Shown here in pieces: positions 19,601-27,862 of a DNA stretch of 64,000 bases (positions within the stretch are counted from its first letter, which is position 1; each line of letters opens with the position of its first letter). The notes under the pieces are model-generated. The model was not told the DNA's origin. It ran no database searches and worked only from the letters and a program-made list of their open reading frames with translations. The position numbers and the translations under genes are program-made. The DNA comes from Aridibaculum aurantiacum (GTDB taxonomy: Bacteria > Bacteroidota > Bacteroidia > Chitinophagales > Chitinophagaceae), in the NCBI RefSeq assembly GCF_017355875.1, contig NZ_JAFEWC010000003.1, positions 253,001 through 317,000 on the forward strand, in the 5' to 3' direction.

Positions 19601-19853
19601 AGAAGATGCATCGTACCTGCGTTTCCGTACCATTACTGCACGTTACACTTTCGATTCAAAAGTGCTGAACAAGTTCAGGATGAAAAACCTGAGTGCTTAT
19701 ATAACTGCAGAGAACTTGTTTACCTGGACTAACTACACAGGACAAGATCCGGAGGTAAGTACACGTGGTGCTGATCCTTTCCGTGTGGCTATCGATTATT
19801 CAATGACACCTCCATCTAAAATATTTACACTGGGTTTGGTTGCTGGTTTCTAA
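16602..19853 (+). CDS. SusC-like TonB-dependent outer-membrane transporter 1
   Basis: 1,083 residues. A signal peptide (ending AIAQ) is followed by a CarboxypepD_reg-like beta-sandwich (~25-105; VRGKIVNAKTKEAIQGASV), the plug domain (~120-265) with the SusC signatures SINSTGNPLIVVDGMPYE and VLKDAAATSVWGSRAA, and the 22-strand barrel to the C-terminal Phe of LGLVAGF. It imports oligosaccharides across the outer membrane using TonB energy, capped by its SusD partner 45 bp downstream. Length is normal for the family. Substrate is inferred as RG-I/pectin oligomers from the surrounding enzymes and the shared promoter motif. Confidence 0.95.
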   Translation: MNQNFKKIFSVLLFAAVCFVGAIAQDNVVRGKIVNAKTKEAIQGASVSEVDPDGRIVKGAASDIEGNYVIRINNPRNKISVSYVGFKSTSVSINGRSVINFNLDAGDSQLGEVVVVSSRGVDNGMGSTLEKNLTTAVARIDAKNLEEMQAASIDQALQGRLAGVDITATSGDPGAAMNIRIRGVSSINSTGNPLIVVDGMPYETEIPGDFNFGAADEQGYAQLLNISPADIRDITVLKDAAATSVWGSRAAAGVLVITTKRGQRGKPTIGYTFKGSASFLPDAIPMLNGDQYSTLIPEIFMNRTGTPLNPTNVREFNYDPNDPYWYYNYSNNVNWVDAISRVGHLQDHTISMNGGGEKARYFASIGYFDQVGTTIGTSLKRINTRINLDYTISEKIKIFTSIAYTHTDQSRNYLSSNEGAIRNVAYLKMPNMSIFEYDQLGNLTPNYFSPASNIQGQFSRIYNPVAMASEAKFGVLGERVVPRFQIDYSILRNVLRATFDVQFDINNTQNSSFLPQIATGRPYTETVVNRAYNGDIDLFSATTRTTVMYTPKFKSRDHIFSSSLNIFTSDFRSVNQEIETSNTASSLLVDPAADSRTITGRVMSGMGQSRSVGAVITTNYSYKDKYLFSATLRGDGNSRFGPAYRYGIFPGGSFRWRISDENFFKRFKNLDDLSFRASYALSGNAPRRDYSFYNTYTTYNWSYQGQNGIYPSSMELKNLRWETVHGGNVGANVSMYKGRIRADVDLYRNRTKDLFFDNLQIASFTGFNNVNMNVGTMDNQGWEVALWTIPYKTKNVTVGFDFNISRNTNIIREISEFYPSTRGDVGRNGEYMRLLQINNPFGSFYGFRYKGVYTDKNATVATGANGKPIIGPNGQIVYMRFNYPTVDYTFQPGDAIYEDINNDGNINYMDVVYLGNSNPKFTGGFGPSISYKKLRISSFFSFRYGYDIVNGTKMTTSNMAGFDNQNTSVLRRWRKEGDVTDIPRGVIGGGYNWLGSDRYVEDASYLRFRTITARYTFDSKVLNKFRMKNLSAYITAENLFTWTNYTGQDPEVSTRGADPFRVAIDYSMTPPSKIFTLGLVAGF

Positions 19854-19898
19854 ATCAGGAGAAAGATAACCGGTAAAACAAAAAACACATTTAGCACA

Positions 19899-21386
19899 AT
19901 GAAGAATATTATCAAATACACGCTAGTTTGTACCCTACTCATAAGTGCTGTAGGTTGTAATAAATGGCTGGAGCTAAAGCCGCTCGATGGTATTGTTGGC
20001 GATGAGTTCTGGAATACAAAAGAGCAGGTAGATGCTGCCGTAACAGGTATCTATTCATCTATGCAGGCAAGTAACGGCGACAGGCAGATGGTGGAGTACT
20101 TGTTTATCTGGGGTGAAGGAAGAACCGATATGGTAACTCCAGGTTTCAGAGCTGACCAGGATGAGCAGGATATTGTAAACATGAATATGCTGCCGCAAAA
20201 CAGGTATGTAAACTGGCGCTCCTTTTACCAAACCATCAACTACTGCAATACCCTTATTGAAAAGGCACCTGGAGTAAAACAAAAAGATAATACGTTCTCT
20301 GATACTCACCTGAATACTGCAGTAGGGCAGGCTCTCGCTATCAGGTCGCTTATGTACTTCTACCTGGTACGCAGCTTTGGCGAAGTGCCTCTGAAGCTTA
20401 CCGCTACTACCAGTGACCAGGATATTGTAAACATTCCTAAATCGAAGGCTGATACAGTATTGAACCAGATAGTAGCAGACCTGAAAAAGGCTGAGACATT
20501 TCTTCCTGTTTCTTATGGCAGCAATGCTACCGATAAAGGCCGCGTTACCCGTTATGCAGTGAATGCTATGTTGGCAGATGTTTACATGTGGAGAGACAAC
20601 TACATGAACGCTGTAGAGGAATGTGATAAGATCATCAATTCAAGAAGATTTGGACTGGTGAGCAGGAACAACTTTTACGACGCTATTTTCCTGGCTGGAA
20701 ATTCTAACGAAAGCATTTTTGAACTGCAGTTTGATGAACAGCGTCTTAATCCTTTCTTCGATATTCATACACCTAACAGGCGTCGTTGGGGTGCGTCTCC
20801 GCATCTTACGGAGAATGTTTATGGAATCGACCTTCTCAATGCTGTTCCGCAGGAAGATAAAAGAGGAGAGAATAGCGCTTACCGTGGTGCAGACTTCTCT
20901 ATTTGGAAATATGTAGGTGCCAATGATGATGGTACTGTTTTCAGAAACTTTGACCAGTCGTATGCTAACTGGATATTTTATCGTTATGCTGATATTCTTC
21001 TTCTAAAAGCTGAAGCCATCAACCAGATGGATCAACCACTGGAAGCTTCACGCATCGTAAAGACAATACGCGAAAGGGCAAATGCTGTTGACTTCAAAGT
21101 GATGGATAGCACCAACAAAGGCGCCATGACCAACTTCATTCTTGAAGAAAGACAAAGAGAACTTGCTTTTGAAGGGAAGCGTTGGTACGATGTGCTGCGC
21201 AATGCAAAAAGAAATAATTACGAAAGACTGCAATTGCTCCTTGATATAGCTTCTATTAGTATTCCTCCGGATAGACGCCAGGCAGCTTTCAACAAGTTGA
21301 GAGACAAGAACAGCCACTATTTCCCAATCTATTTTTACGAAATACAAACCAACCGGTTACTGGAACAAAATCCTTTCTACCGATAA
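19899..21386 (+). CDS. SusD/RagB-like surface glycan-binding lipoprotein 1
   Basis: 495 residues. A lipoprotein signal (MKNIIKYTLVCTLLISAVGC) precedes the SusD N-terminal domain (NKWLELKPLDGIVGDEFWNTKEQVDAAVTG style opening), TPR-like helices (LAIRSLMYFYLVRSFGEVPL) and the C-terminal SusD domain with the typical ILEERQRELAFEGKRWYDVLR motif near 425. It forms the lid on SusC and binds the incoming glycan. It is paired with the transporter just upstream and followed at 12 bp by a FAS1 lipoprotein gene. Confidence 0.95.
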   Translation: MKNIIKYTLVCTLLISAVGCNKWLELKPLDGIVGDEFWNTKEQVDAAVTGIYSSMQASNGDRQMVEYLFIWGEGRTDMVTPGFRADQDEQDIVNMNMLPQNRYVNWRSFYQTINYCNTLIEKAPGVKQKDNTFSDTHLNTAVGQALAIRSLMYFYLVRSFGEVPLKLTATTSDQDIVNIPKSKADTVLNQIVADLKKAETFLPVSYGSNATDKGRVTRYAVNAMLADVYMWRDNYMNAVEECDKIINSRRFGLVSRNNFYDAIFLAGNSNESIFELQFDEQRLNPFFDIHTPNRRRWGASPHLTENVYGIDLLNAVPQEDKRGENSAYRGADFSIWKYVGANDDGTVFRNFDQSYANWIFYRYADILLLKAEAINQMDQPLEASRIVKTIRERANAVDFKVMDSTNKGAMTNFILEERQRELAFEGKRWYDVLRNAKRNNYERLQLLLDIASISIPPDRRQAAFNKLRDKNSHYFPIYFYEIQTNRLLEQNPFYR

Positions 21387-21398
21387 TATACACTTGTC

Positions 21399-23069
21399 AT
21401 GAAAACAAAATTATCCCTTTGGGCTTTCGCTTTTAGCTTATTGGCTTGCAGTGTTGCATTCCTGAGCAGCTGTAAGAAAGAGGATTTAAAGATGACCACA
21501 ACAGATGATGTGAACGTGGTTGGCTATTTGAAGAAGAACCTTGACTCTTTCTCCCTGTTCAAAGAAATATTGGACAGAACAGAGACCAGTGCATTCTTAG
21601 ACGCCTACGGTGCTTACACTGTTTTTGCTCCTACTAATCATGGTGTAAAAACATTTCTTGCATCTATCAATGCGCCAAGTGTTGAAGCTGCAGACATTAA
21701 TGTTTTGAAAGAGATCGTGAAGTTTCATATCCTGGAAGACACTGTGAACACCGCTTCATTTACAGATGGTAAGCTGCCGGTGCCTACAATGCATGGCCAG
21801 TTTCTTATTACAGGTGTATCCAACGATGGTGGCTTTTCAAGCTACATTGTTAACCGCCAGGCAAATGTTTTACGTACCAATGTCAGGGTAGGTAATGGAC
21901 TGATACATGTTACAAACAATGTTCTTGTTCCTGCAAAAACTACCATTGCAAAGCAACTGGAAGATAATCCTGAATATTCCATTTTTGTAGAAGCGCTCAA
22001 GGCAACAGGTCATTTCACTTTGCTGAATACAGTTAATCCTGATACGTCTAAAAGGTGGAAAACTGTAATAGCTGAAACCAACAGGGCATTGTCTGACAGT
22101 GGTATTAATTCTTACGCAGCACTAAGGGCAAAATATTCTAATACCGGTAATCCAGCTAATCCTTTAGATAGCCTGAACCTGTATGTAGCTTACCATATCA
22201 TTGATGGTATTAAATTCCTTGGTGATATCATCAACCAGCCTTCTCACCTTACGTTGCAGCCGCAGGAGGTAATCACTGTACAGTTGATAAACCAGGAAGT
22301 GATTCTGAATACAGCTGAATTCAATGGTGTAGTAGAGCCGGGTGTGCTTCTGGTAAGAAGCAAAAGTGATAACTCTGCTACCAATGGTGTATGGCATACA
22401 GCAAATGCACACTTTGCTGCTAAATTCAGGAAGCCAACTGCAGTGTATTGGGATCTTGCGAAGTTCCCTGAGATCATGCGTATGACCGCGATATATGGTA
22501 GAGGTACACATACTTTCTACAAGAACAGTGCAGCTGACAGACCTATCAAGGATATTGATTGGGAGTGGAAGGGAGAGAACTACCTGCGTTACGAATATGG
22601 TACTACATCTACACTACACAACTTTGCTGTGTTCAATGATATTCTTACTATTCCATTAGGCGCTCCTTCTAATAACAATCGTGCTACTTGGATTGAGTTT
22701 ACCACACCACCAATCATCAAAGGCCGCTACAAAGTTTGGATCTGCTATCGTAACAGGAATGCAGTAACACTAAACGTGCGTGTGAATGGCGAACTGATGC
22801 AGCGCCCGGTTAACTTAGGCCAGGGTGTACCTGCAGGTACAGATGCTGAACTGGAAAGTTTAGGCTGGAAGCGTTATACTACCGGTGGCTCATTTGCTGG
22901 AAGATTGGTTGGTACAGTTGATCTTCAGACTACGCAAAGGCATTCACTGCGTTTTGAAGCAATATCAGGTAGCAACAGGGATCTTCACTTTGATATGGTT
23001 CACTTTATACCTGTAGATGATCACCAGTACCTGCCGCGCTTCAGGCCAGATGGTACTCCCGTTTTTTAA
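21399..23069 (+). CDS. FAS1 lipoprotein with C-terminal beta-sandwich, copy A
   Basis: 556 residues. After a lipoprotein signal (...CSVAFLSSC) come two FAS1-like modules, at about 38-185 (YTVFAPTNHGVKTFL, GLIHVTNNVLVPA) and 187-345 (the degenerate second copy lacks a clear TVFAP motif). A C-terminal beta-rich module (~350-556) follows, ending in a segment LHFDMVHFIPV that resembles jelly-roll carbohydrate-binding modules. The gene sits between susD-1 and a second FAS1 gene of the same architecture. A surface glycan-binding function is inference; the sequence shows exported, non-enzymatic domains only. Confidence 0.82.
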   Translation: MKTKLSLWAFAFSLLACSVAFLSSCKKEDLKMTTTDDVNVVGYLKKNLDSFSLFKEILDRTETSAFLDAYGAYTVFAPTNHGVKTFLASINAPSVEAADINVLKEIVKFHILEDTVNTASFTDGKLPVPTMHGQFLITGVSNDGGFSSYIVNRQANVLRTNVRVGNGLIHVTNNVLVPAKTTIAKQLEDNPEYSIFVEALKATGHFTLLNTVNPDTSKRWKTVIAETNRALSDSGINSYAALRAKYSNTGNPANPLDSLNLYVAYHIIDGIKFLGDIINQPSHLTLQPQEVITVQLINQEVILNTAEFNGVVEPGVLLVRSKSDNSATNGVWHTANAHFAAKFRKPTAVYWDLAKFPEIMRMTAIYGRGTHTFYKNSAADRPIKDIDWEWKGENYLRYEYGTTSTLHNFAVFNDILTIPLGAPSNNNRATWIEFTTPPIIKGRYKVWICYRNRNAVTLNVRVNGELMQRPVNLGQGVPAGTDAELESLGWKRYTTGGSFAGRLVGTVDLQTTQRHSLRFEAISGSNRDLHFDMVHFIPVDDHQYLPRFRPDGTPVF

Positions 23070-23120
23070 AACCTGCTTACAACGAGCGCTCGAAAGAGCT
23101 GCAGTTTGGCTCTAACATGA

Positions 23121-24584
23121 ATGACACAAACAATGATGATGAATATCAAATTCTATAAGGTAGTTTTTTCACTGTTCTTTGCAGCTGTATTCCTGGGCAG
23201 CTGTAAAAAGTGGGATGATCATAATGCCATTACAGATGCTATGGCAGGTAAGGATCTATTCCAGCAAATAAGCGAGAACGGAGACCTGAGCACATTTACA
23301 GACCTGCTAAGAAAATCAGGTTACGACCAGGTTATTTCCAGCTCAAGAACGTTCACTGTTTTTGCACCGGTTAATGCTGCCCTGGCTTCTCTTGACCCGG
23401 CTATAGTAGCGGATAGTGCACGTTTGAGAGCATTTGTAGGTAACCACATTACCAACCTGGTGTATACAACCACTGCAGGTACGGGAGCACAGCGCATACA
23501 AATGCTTAATGGCAAGTACAACAATATGAATGGCAGATTGCTGGAAGATGCCAACATCACTGTTGCTGATCGTTATGCAAAAAATGGTATGCTGCATATT
23601 GTTGACAAGATGCTTCCTGCATTGCCTAACGTATGGCAGCTGTTAGAAACAAATGCTACAGTACCGGCTGCTCAAAAGAACTACCTGTTATCTATTTTCA
23701 GAAATGTTTTCAATCCTGCTACAGCGGTTCAGATAGGAGTTGATCCAAATACAGGCCTGCCTGTTTACCAGCCTGGTACTGATTCTATTCGTACCAATGT
23801 TTTCTGGAACAATGTATATGACCTGCGTGATGAAAGAAAACAATACACATTTTTTGTAATGGCAGATGCAGCATGGGATGCAGAGGTAAACAAGTTCAAA
23901 CCATACTTTGCTACCGGAACAGCTGACAGCACCACCAATCTTGCCAGCTTCGAGGTTGTTAAAGACCTTGCTTTCGAAGGGTACTATTTACCTAACGCTC
24001 TTCCGGATACTTTGATCTCTAAGTTTAATACCAAAGTGGGTATAGACAGGACAAAGATTGTTCAGTCTATTAAAGTGAGCAATGGTATTGTGCATGTAAT
24101 GAGCAGTCTTCCTGTTACACCAAAAGGTAAGTTTAAAGATATCATTGTACAAGGTGAAAGCTATAGTTTCAGTTCAGCCAACAGGGCAGGTAATACCTAT
24201 TTCAGGGATAAGATGAACCCGGTAACTGGTCGCCAGTTCAGGGACGTATTAGTTTACCAACATGGATTGGCACTGTTCAACCTCGGCTACAATGTGCGTA
24301 ATGTTCCTTCACTAAAATACAAGGCTTACTGGGTAGCTTTAAATGATAACATCAACGGTATTACGGGAGTTTTCAAGCAAAAGATAGGTATAGGTACTGC
24401 TACTTCTACCATACTTCCTTATGTGAACGTTAATCCAAATGTATACGATGAAGTGTATTTAGGTGAGTTTACATTAACCAGTTTTCAACCATTGTTACAG
24501 GTATTCCTTACCGCAGATAATTCTACCAATGCCAGCCTTAACCTGATAGTGTTAGATTATGTAAGGTTCGAGCCTGTTTTATAA
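23121..24584 (+). CDS. FAS1 lipoprotein with C-terminal beta-sandwich, copy B
   Basis: 487 residues, with a lipoprotein signal (FFAAVFLGSC). The first FAS1 module spans about 40-170 (RTFTVFAPVNAALASL, GMLHIVDKMLPAL), a second about 175-335 (QYTFFVMADAAWDAE, GIVHVMSSLPVTP), and a C-terminal beta module about 340-487 ends LIVLDYVRFEPV. The overall plan is the same as the gene at 21399, so the pair probably arose by duplication or serves the two SusCD systems. Several ATGs (23121, 23133, 23136, 23139) could be the start; the sequence does not decide. It lies 32 bp upstream of the second susC. Confidence 0.82.
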   Translation: MTQTMMMNIKFYKVVFSLFFAAVFLGSCKKWDDHNAITDAMAGKDLFQQISENGDLSTFTDLLRKSGYDQVISSSRTFTVFAPVNAALASLDPAIVADSARLRAFVGNHITNLVYTTTAGTGAQRIQMLNGKYNNMNGRLLEDANITVADRYAKNGMLHIVDKMLPALPNVWQLLETNATVPAAQKNYLLSIFRNVFNPATAVQIGVDPNTGLPVYQPGTDSIRTNVFWNNVYDLRDERKQYTFFVMADAAWDAEVNKFKPYFATGTADSTTNLASFEVVKDLAFEGYYLPNALPDTLISKFNTKVGIDRTKIVQSIKVSNGIVHVMSSLPVTPKGKFKDIIVQGESYSFSSANRAGNTYFRDKMNPVTGRQFRDVLVYQHGLALFNLGYNVRNVPSLKYKAYWVALNDNINGITGVFKQKIGIGTATSTILPYVNVNPNVYDEVYLGEFTLTSFQPLLQVFLTADNSTNASLNLIVLDYVRFEPVL

Positions 24585-24616
24585 CCCATCTCTATTTTAG
24601 ATTTTATACCATTACA

Positions 24617-27600
24617 ATGCTGATAATAAGAAAACCCGGTAAAAAGATTTTATGTGCTTCCATGCTGGTGCTGATGCTTGGAACTGTGAAAGCACAAGAC
24701 ACCCGCACTGGTAATGATACAATTGTTGTGAACCAGAGTACCAGTGCTAAAGGTATTGTTATCACTGGCTCTGTTACTGATGCAGCAACCTATAAAGGCA
24801 TTACAGGCATTCGTGTAAAAGTTGAAGGATTTTCAGCAGCACTTACCGATGCCAATGGTAGTTTCAAATTGAAAGTGCCTTCCCTGTTTGCTATGGTAAC
24901 GGTAGAAGGCGAAGGCTATGATACGCGCCGTGTTCCTTTAAAAGGTCGTAGCTCTATTCGTGTTGCGCTGCTGGATGAAGCACACGAATCTTTCGATGAA
25001 AAAGTGACCATGCCTTTCGGTCCAAAAAATAAAACAGATGTAACAGCTGCCGTTGGGCAATACAATGCTACTACTACATGGGCTCAGCCAAGCGAACTGC
25101 CGGATGCGCTGTTACAAGGACGTATAGCTGGTTTAAATGTTATTCGTCGTTCAGGAGCACCTGGTGTAGGAGCTAATATGTTTTTACGTGGTTACAATTC
25201 TTTATATGGAACCAACAAGCCTTTGATCATTGTAGATGATATGCTTTTTGATGCCAATGAATATGGTAACAGCATCATTGCAAATCATGCTGTAAATCCA
25301 TTGGCTTTGATAGATGTAAAAGATATTGACAACATCACTGTACTGAAAGATGCGAGCAGCATCTATGGTACAAAGGGAGCAAATGGAGCTATCATCATCA
25401 CCACTATCAGGGCACGTACACAGGCTACAAGAATTGACTTTGGTGCCTTTACCGGCTTCAACGAAGCGCCACAGAATTTACCTGTAATGGGTGCTGCTGA
25501 TTACCGTATTTATTTAAGTGAGATATTGCAGAGCAGGGGAATGACACCTGCACAGATAATGGCGCAGCCTTACATGACTGATGATCCTCAAAATCCTCAA
25601 TACGCACGTTATCGTTTCAATACCAACTGGCAAAGAAATGTATTGGGCAATAGCACCAACCAGAACTACTACCTGAAAGTAACAGGAGGTGATAACATAG
25701 CTACTTATGGTTTGAGTATGGGCTTTACCAAGAACAACGGCATTATCAGAACCACAGATATTTCCAGGTATAACACCAGGTTCAATGCTGACTTCAACTT
25801 CACAAGAAAGTTCACCGGTGCAGCTAATCTTTCGTTTGCTTACAACGAGCAAAACCTGAAAGACCAGGGTATAGCTGATAACACAGCTCCTTTGTTTCTT
25901 GCACTTACCAAAGCTCCATTCTTACATAGTAAAGATGTGAATGACAATGGTGTGGAGTCGCCAAACTTATCTGACAGGGATACACTGGGAATAACCAATC
26001 CTTCTACCATTATAGAAAAGATGCAGGCGTACAATAAGTACTACCGTTTCTTTGGTTCATTCCAATTTAAGTATGAGATCAACAACTACTTAACAGCCAG
26101 CACCCGTGTAGGTGTGGTGTTCGATAAGGTGCGTGAGAATTTCTTCGTTCCGCAGAAAGGCGTAGCAAAAGATACACTTCCAAATGGCCTGGTACAAAAT
26201 CGTATGGGTACACAAGTGAAGCGTTTGTTCTCTATTTACAACGATACACGTTTAGAATACAACAGGACCTTCACCGGTCAACATAGCCTTGGCTCAAGAG
26301 TTGGCGTACGCTACCAGATGAACAATGCAGAGCAGGATTATGCTTTGTCTTTCAACTCAGCTACAGACGATCTTGTAAGTGTGCAAAATGGTTTAGCTAC
26401 ACTGCGCCAGGTAGGTGGTGGTACAGGCAACTGGAACTGGATGAACGTTTACTTCAGTACTGACTATGGTTATAAGAACAGGTATTTCCTCACATTCAAT
26501 GCTGCTATGGATGGCTCTTCCAGGTTTGGTAAAGAAGCTACTGGCGGTATAGGTATAGGCAAAAACAGGTTTGCTGTTATGCCTTCAGTAGGAGCAGCTT
26601 GGTTGATTTCTTCAGAGCAGTTTATGGCCACTGCACCAATCGATCTTTTAAAACTAAGAGCTACATATAGTGTCACCGGTAACGATGATATTGGTAACTA
26701 CAACAACAGGCGTACATACACTTCTCAGAACCTGTTAGGTTCACAAGGTCTGGTACGTGCTGGTATAGGTAATCCTGCCATTCAATGGGAGACTGTTATC
26801 AAAGCAAATCTTGGCCTTGACCTTGCTTTCTGGAATGAGCGTGTTAGTTTAAGTTTTGATGCTTACCAGAATAAGACAAACAATATGCTGGTATACCAGC
26901 CCCTGCCAACCATCAGTGGTTTTGAGCATGTGCTGAACAACGGCGGCCGCATGCAAACAACCGGTGCAGAAGCTGGATTGAATGTGCGGGTAATAAACAC
27001 GAAGAAATTCAAATGGGATGCAGGAGTAAATGCATCTACATTCAAGAACAAAGTTCTTGCAGTGCCTAATGATCGTTTTGAGACACAGTTTGCAAATGGT
27101 ACCATTCTTACTGCTGTTGGCCAGCCAGCTAACCAGTTCTTTGGTCACACTACCAATGGTGTTTTTGCTACCGATGCTGAAGCTGCTGCTTCCGGCTTAT
27201 CTACCAGGAATGCAGATGGTAGCCTTGCTCCATTCAAAGGTGGTGATGTAAGGTTCATTGACAGGGACGGCAACAAGATCATTGATCAGAATGACCGTAC
27301 AGTAATAGGCAATCCTAATCCAACAGTGGTTGGTGGTTTCAATAACAGGATCTCTTACAAAAACTTTGAGCTGAATATGTTGTTCACCTTTAGCCAGGGC
27401 AACGATGTATACAATTACTTACGCTACAGGCTCGAGTCTGCAAGTGGTGTAGAAAACCAATTGCTGAGTGTAAACAACAGGTGGCGTGGCCAGGGTCATG
27501 TAACCAACATGCCAAAAGCTACATGGGGCGATCCACAAGGCAACAACCGCTTCAGCGATCGTTGGATAGAAGATGGTTCTTATTTCCGCCTGCGTCATAT

Positions 27601-27811
27601 TTCATTGCAGTACAACATACCAATGAAGGATGAAGGTTTCCTGAGAAATGCAACAGTATACCTTACAGGCAGCAACATCTTTACCCTTACCAGGTACAAA
27701 GGTTACGATCCTGAATTCAGCGTATCGCCAAGCATATTTTCTCAGTCGGTTGATACAGGCCTTGATCCTCAATTCAGAAATGTTACCCTTGGTGTAAGGC
27801 TAGGTTTATAA
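24617..27811 (+). CDS. SusC-like TonB-dependent outer-membrane transporter 2
   Basis: 1,064 residues. A signal peptide (ending VKAQ) precedes a CarboxypepD_reg-like domain (~48-120; VITGSVTDAATYKGITGIRVKV), a plug domain (~135-280) with SLYGTNKPLIIVDDMLFD and ITVLKDASSIYGTKGANGAIIITT, and a barrel ending in VTLGVRLGL. The plug is more divergent than in SusC-1 (SLYGTNKP in place of SINSTGNP), suggesting a different oligomer or branch. It is followed by its SusD partner after 51 bp. An RG-I-related substrate is inferred from context. Confidence 0.95.
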   Translation: MLIIRKPGKKILCASMLVLMLGTVKAQDTRTGNDTIVVNQSTSAKGIVITGSVTDAATYKGITGIRVKVEGFSAALTDANGSFKLKVPSLFAMVTVEGEGYDTRRVPLKGRSSIRVALLDEAHESFDEKVTMPFGPKNKTDVTAAVGQYNATTTWAQPSELPDALLQGRIAGLNVIRRSGAPGVGANMFLRGYNSLYGTNKPLIIVDDMLFDANEYGNSIIANHAVNPLALIDVKDIDNITVLKDASSIYGTKGANGAIIITTIRARTQATRIDFGAFTGFNEAPQNLPVMGAADYRIYLSEILQSRGMTPAQIMAQPYMTDDPQNPQYARYRFNTNWQRNVLGNSTNQNYYLKVTGGDNIATYGLSMGFTKNNGIIRTTDISRYNTRFNADFNFTRKFTGAANLSFAYNEQNLKDQGIADNTAPLFLALTKAPFLHSKDVNDNGVESPNLSDRDTLGITNPSTIIEKMQAYNKYYRFFGSFQFKYEINNYLTASTRVGVVFDKVRENFFVPQKGVAKDTLPNGLVQNRMGTQVKRLFSIYNDTRLEYNRTFTGQHSLGSRVGVRYQMNNAEQDYALSFNSATDDLVSVQNGLATLRQVGGGTGNWNWMNVYFSTDYGYKNRYFLTFNAAMDGSSRFGKEATGGIGIGKNRFAVMPSVGAAWLISSEQFMATAPIDLLKLRATYSVTGNDDIGNYNNRRTYTSQNLLGSQGLVRAGIGNPAIQWETVIKANLGLDLAFWNERVSLSFDAYQNKTNNMLVYQPLPTISGFEHVLNNGGRMQTTGAEAGLNVRVINTKKFKWDAGVNASTFKNKVLAVPNDRFETQFANGTILTAVGQPANQFFGHTTNGVFATDAEAAASGLSTRNADGSLAPFKGGDVRFIDRDGNKIIDQNDRTVIGNPNPTVVGGFNNRISYKNFELNMLFTFSQGNDVYNYLRYRLESASGVENQLLSVNNRWRGQGHVTNMPKATWGDPQGNNRFSDRWIEDGSYFRLRHISLQYNIPMKDEGFLRNATVYLTGSNIFTLTRYKGYDPEFSVSPSIFSQSVDTGLDPQFRNVTLGVRLGL

Positions 27812-27862
27812 ACCATCACCACAAGAATAGAAGCTGTTTGAAACTACATAACGATTTGTAAA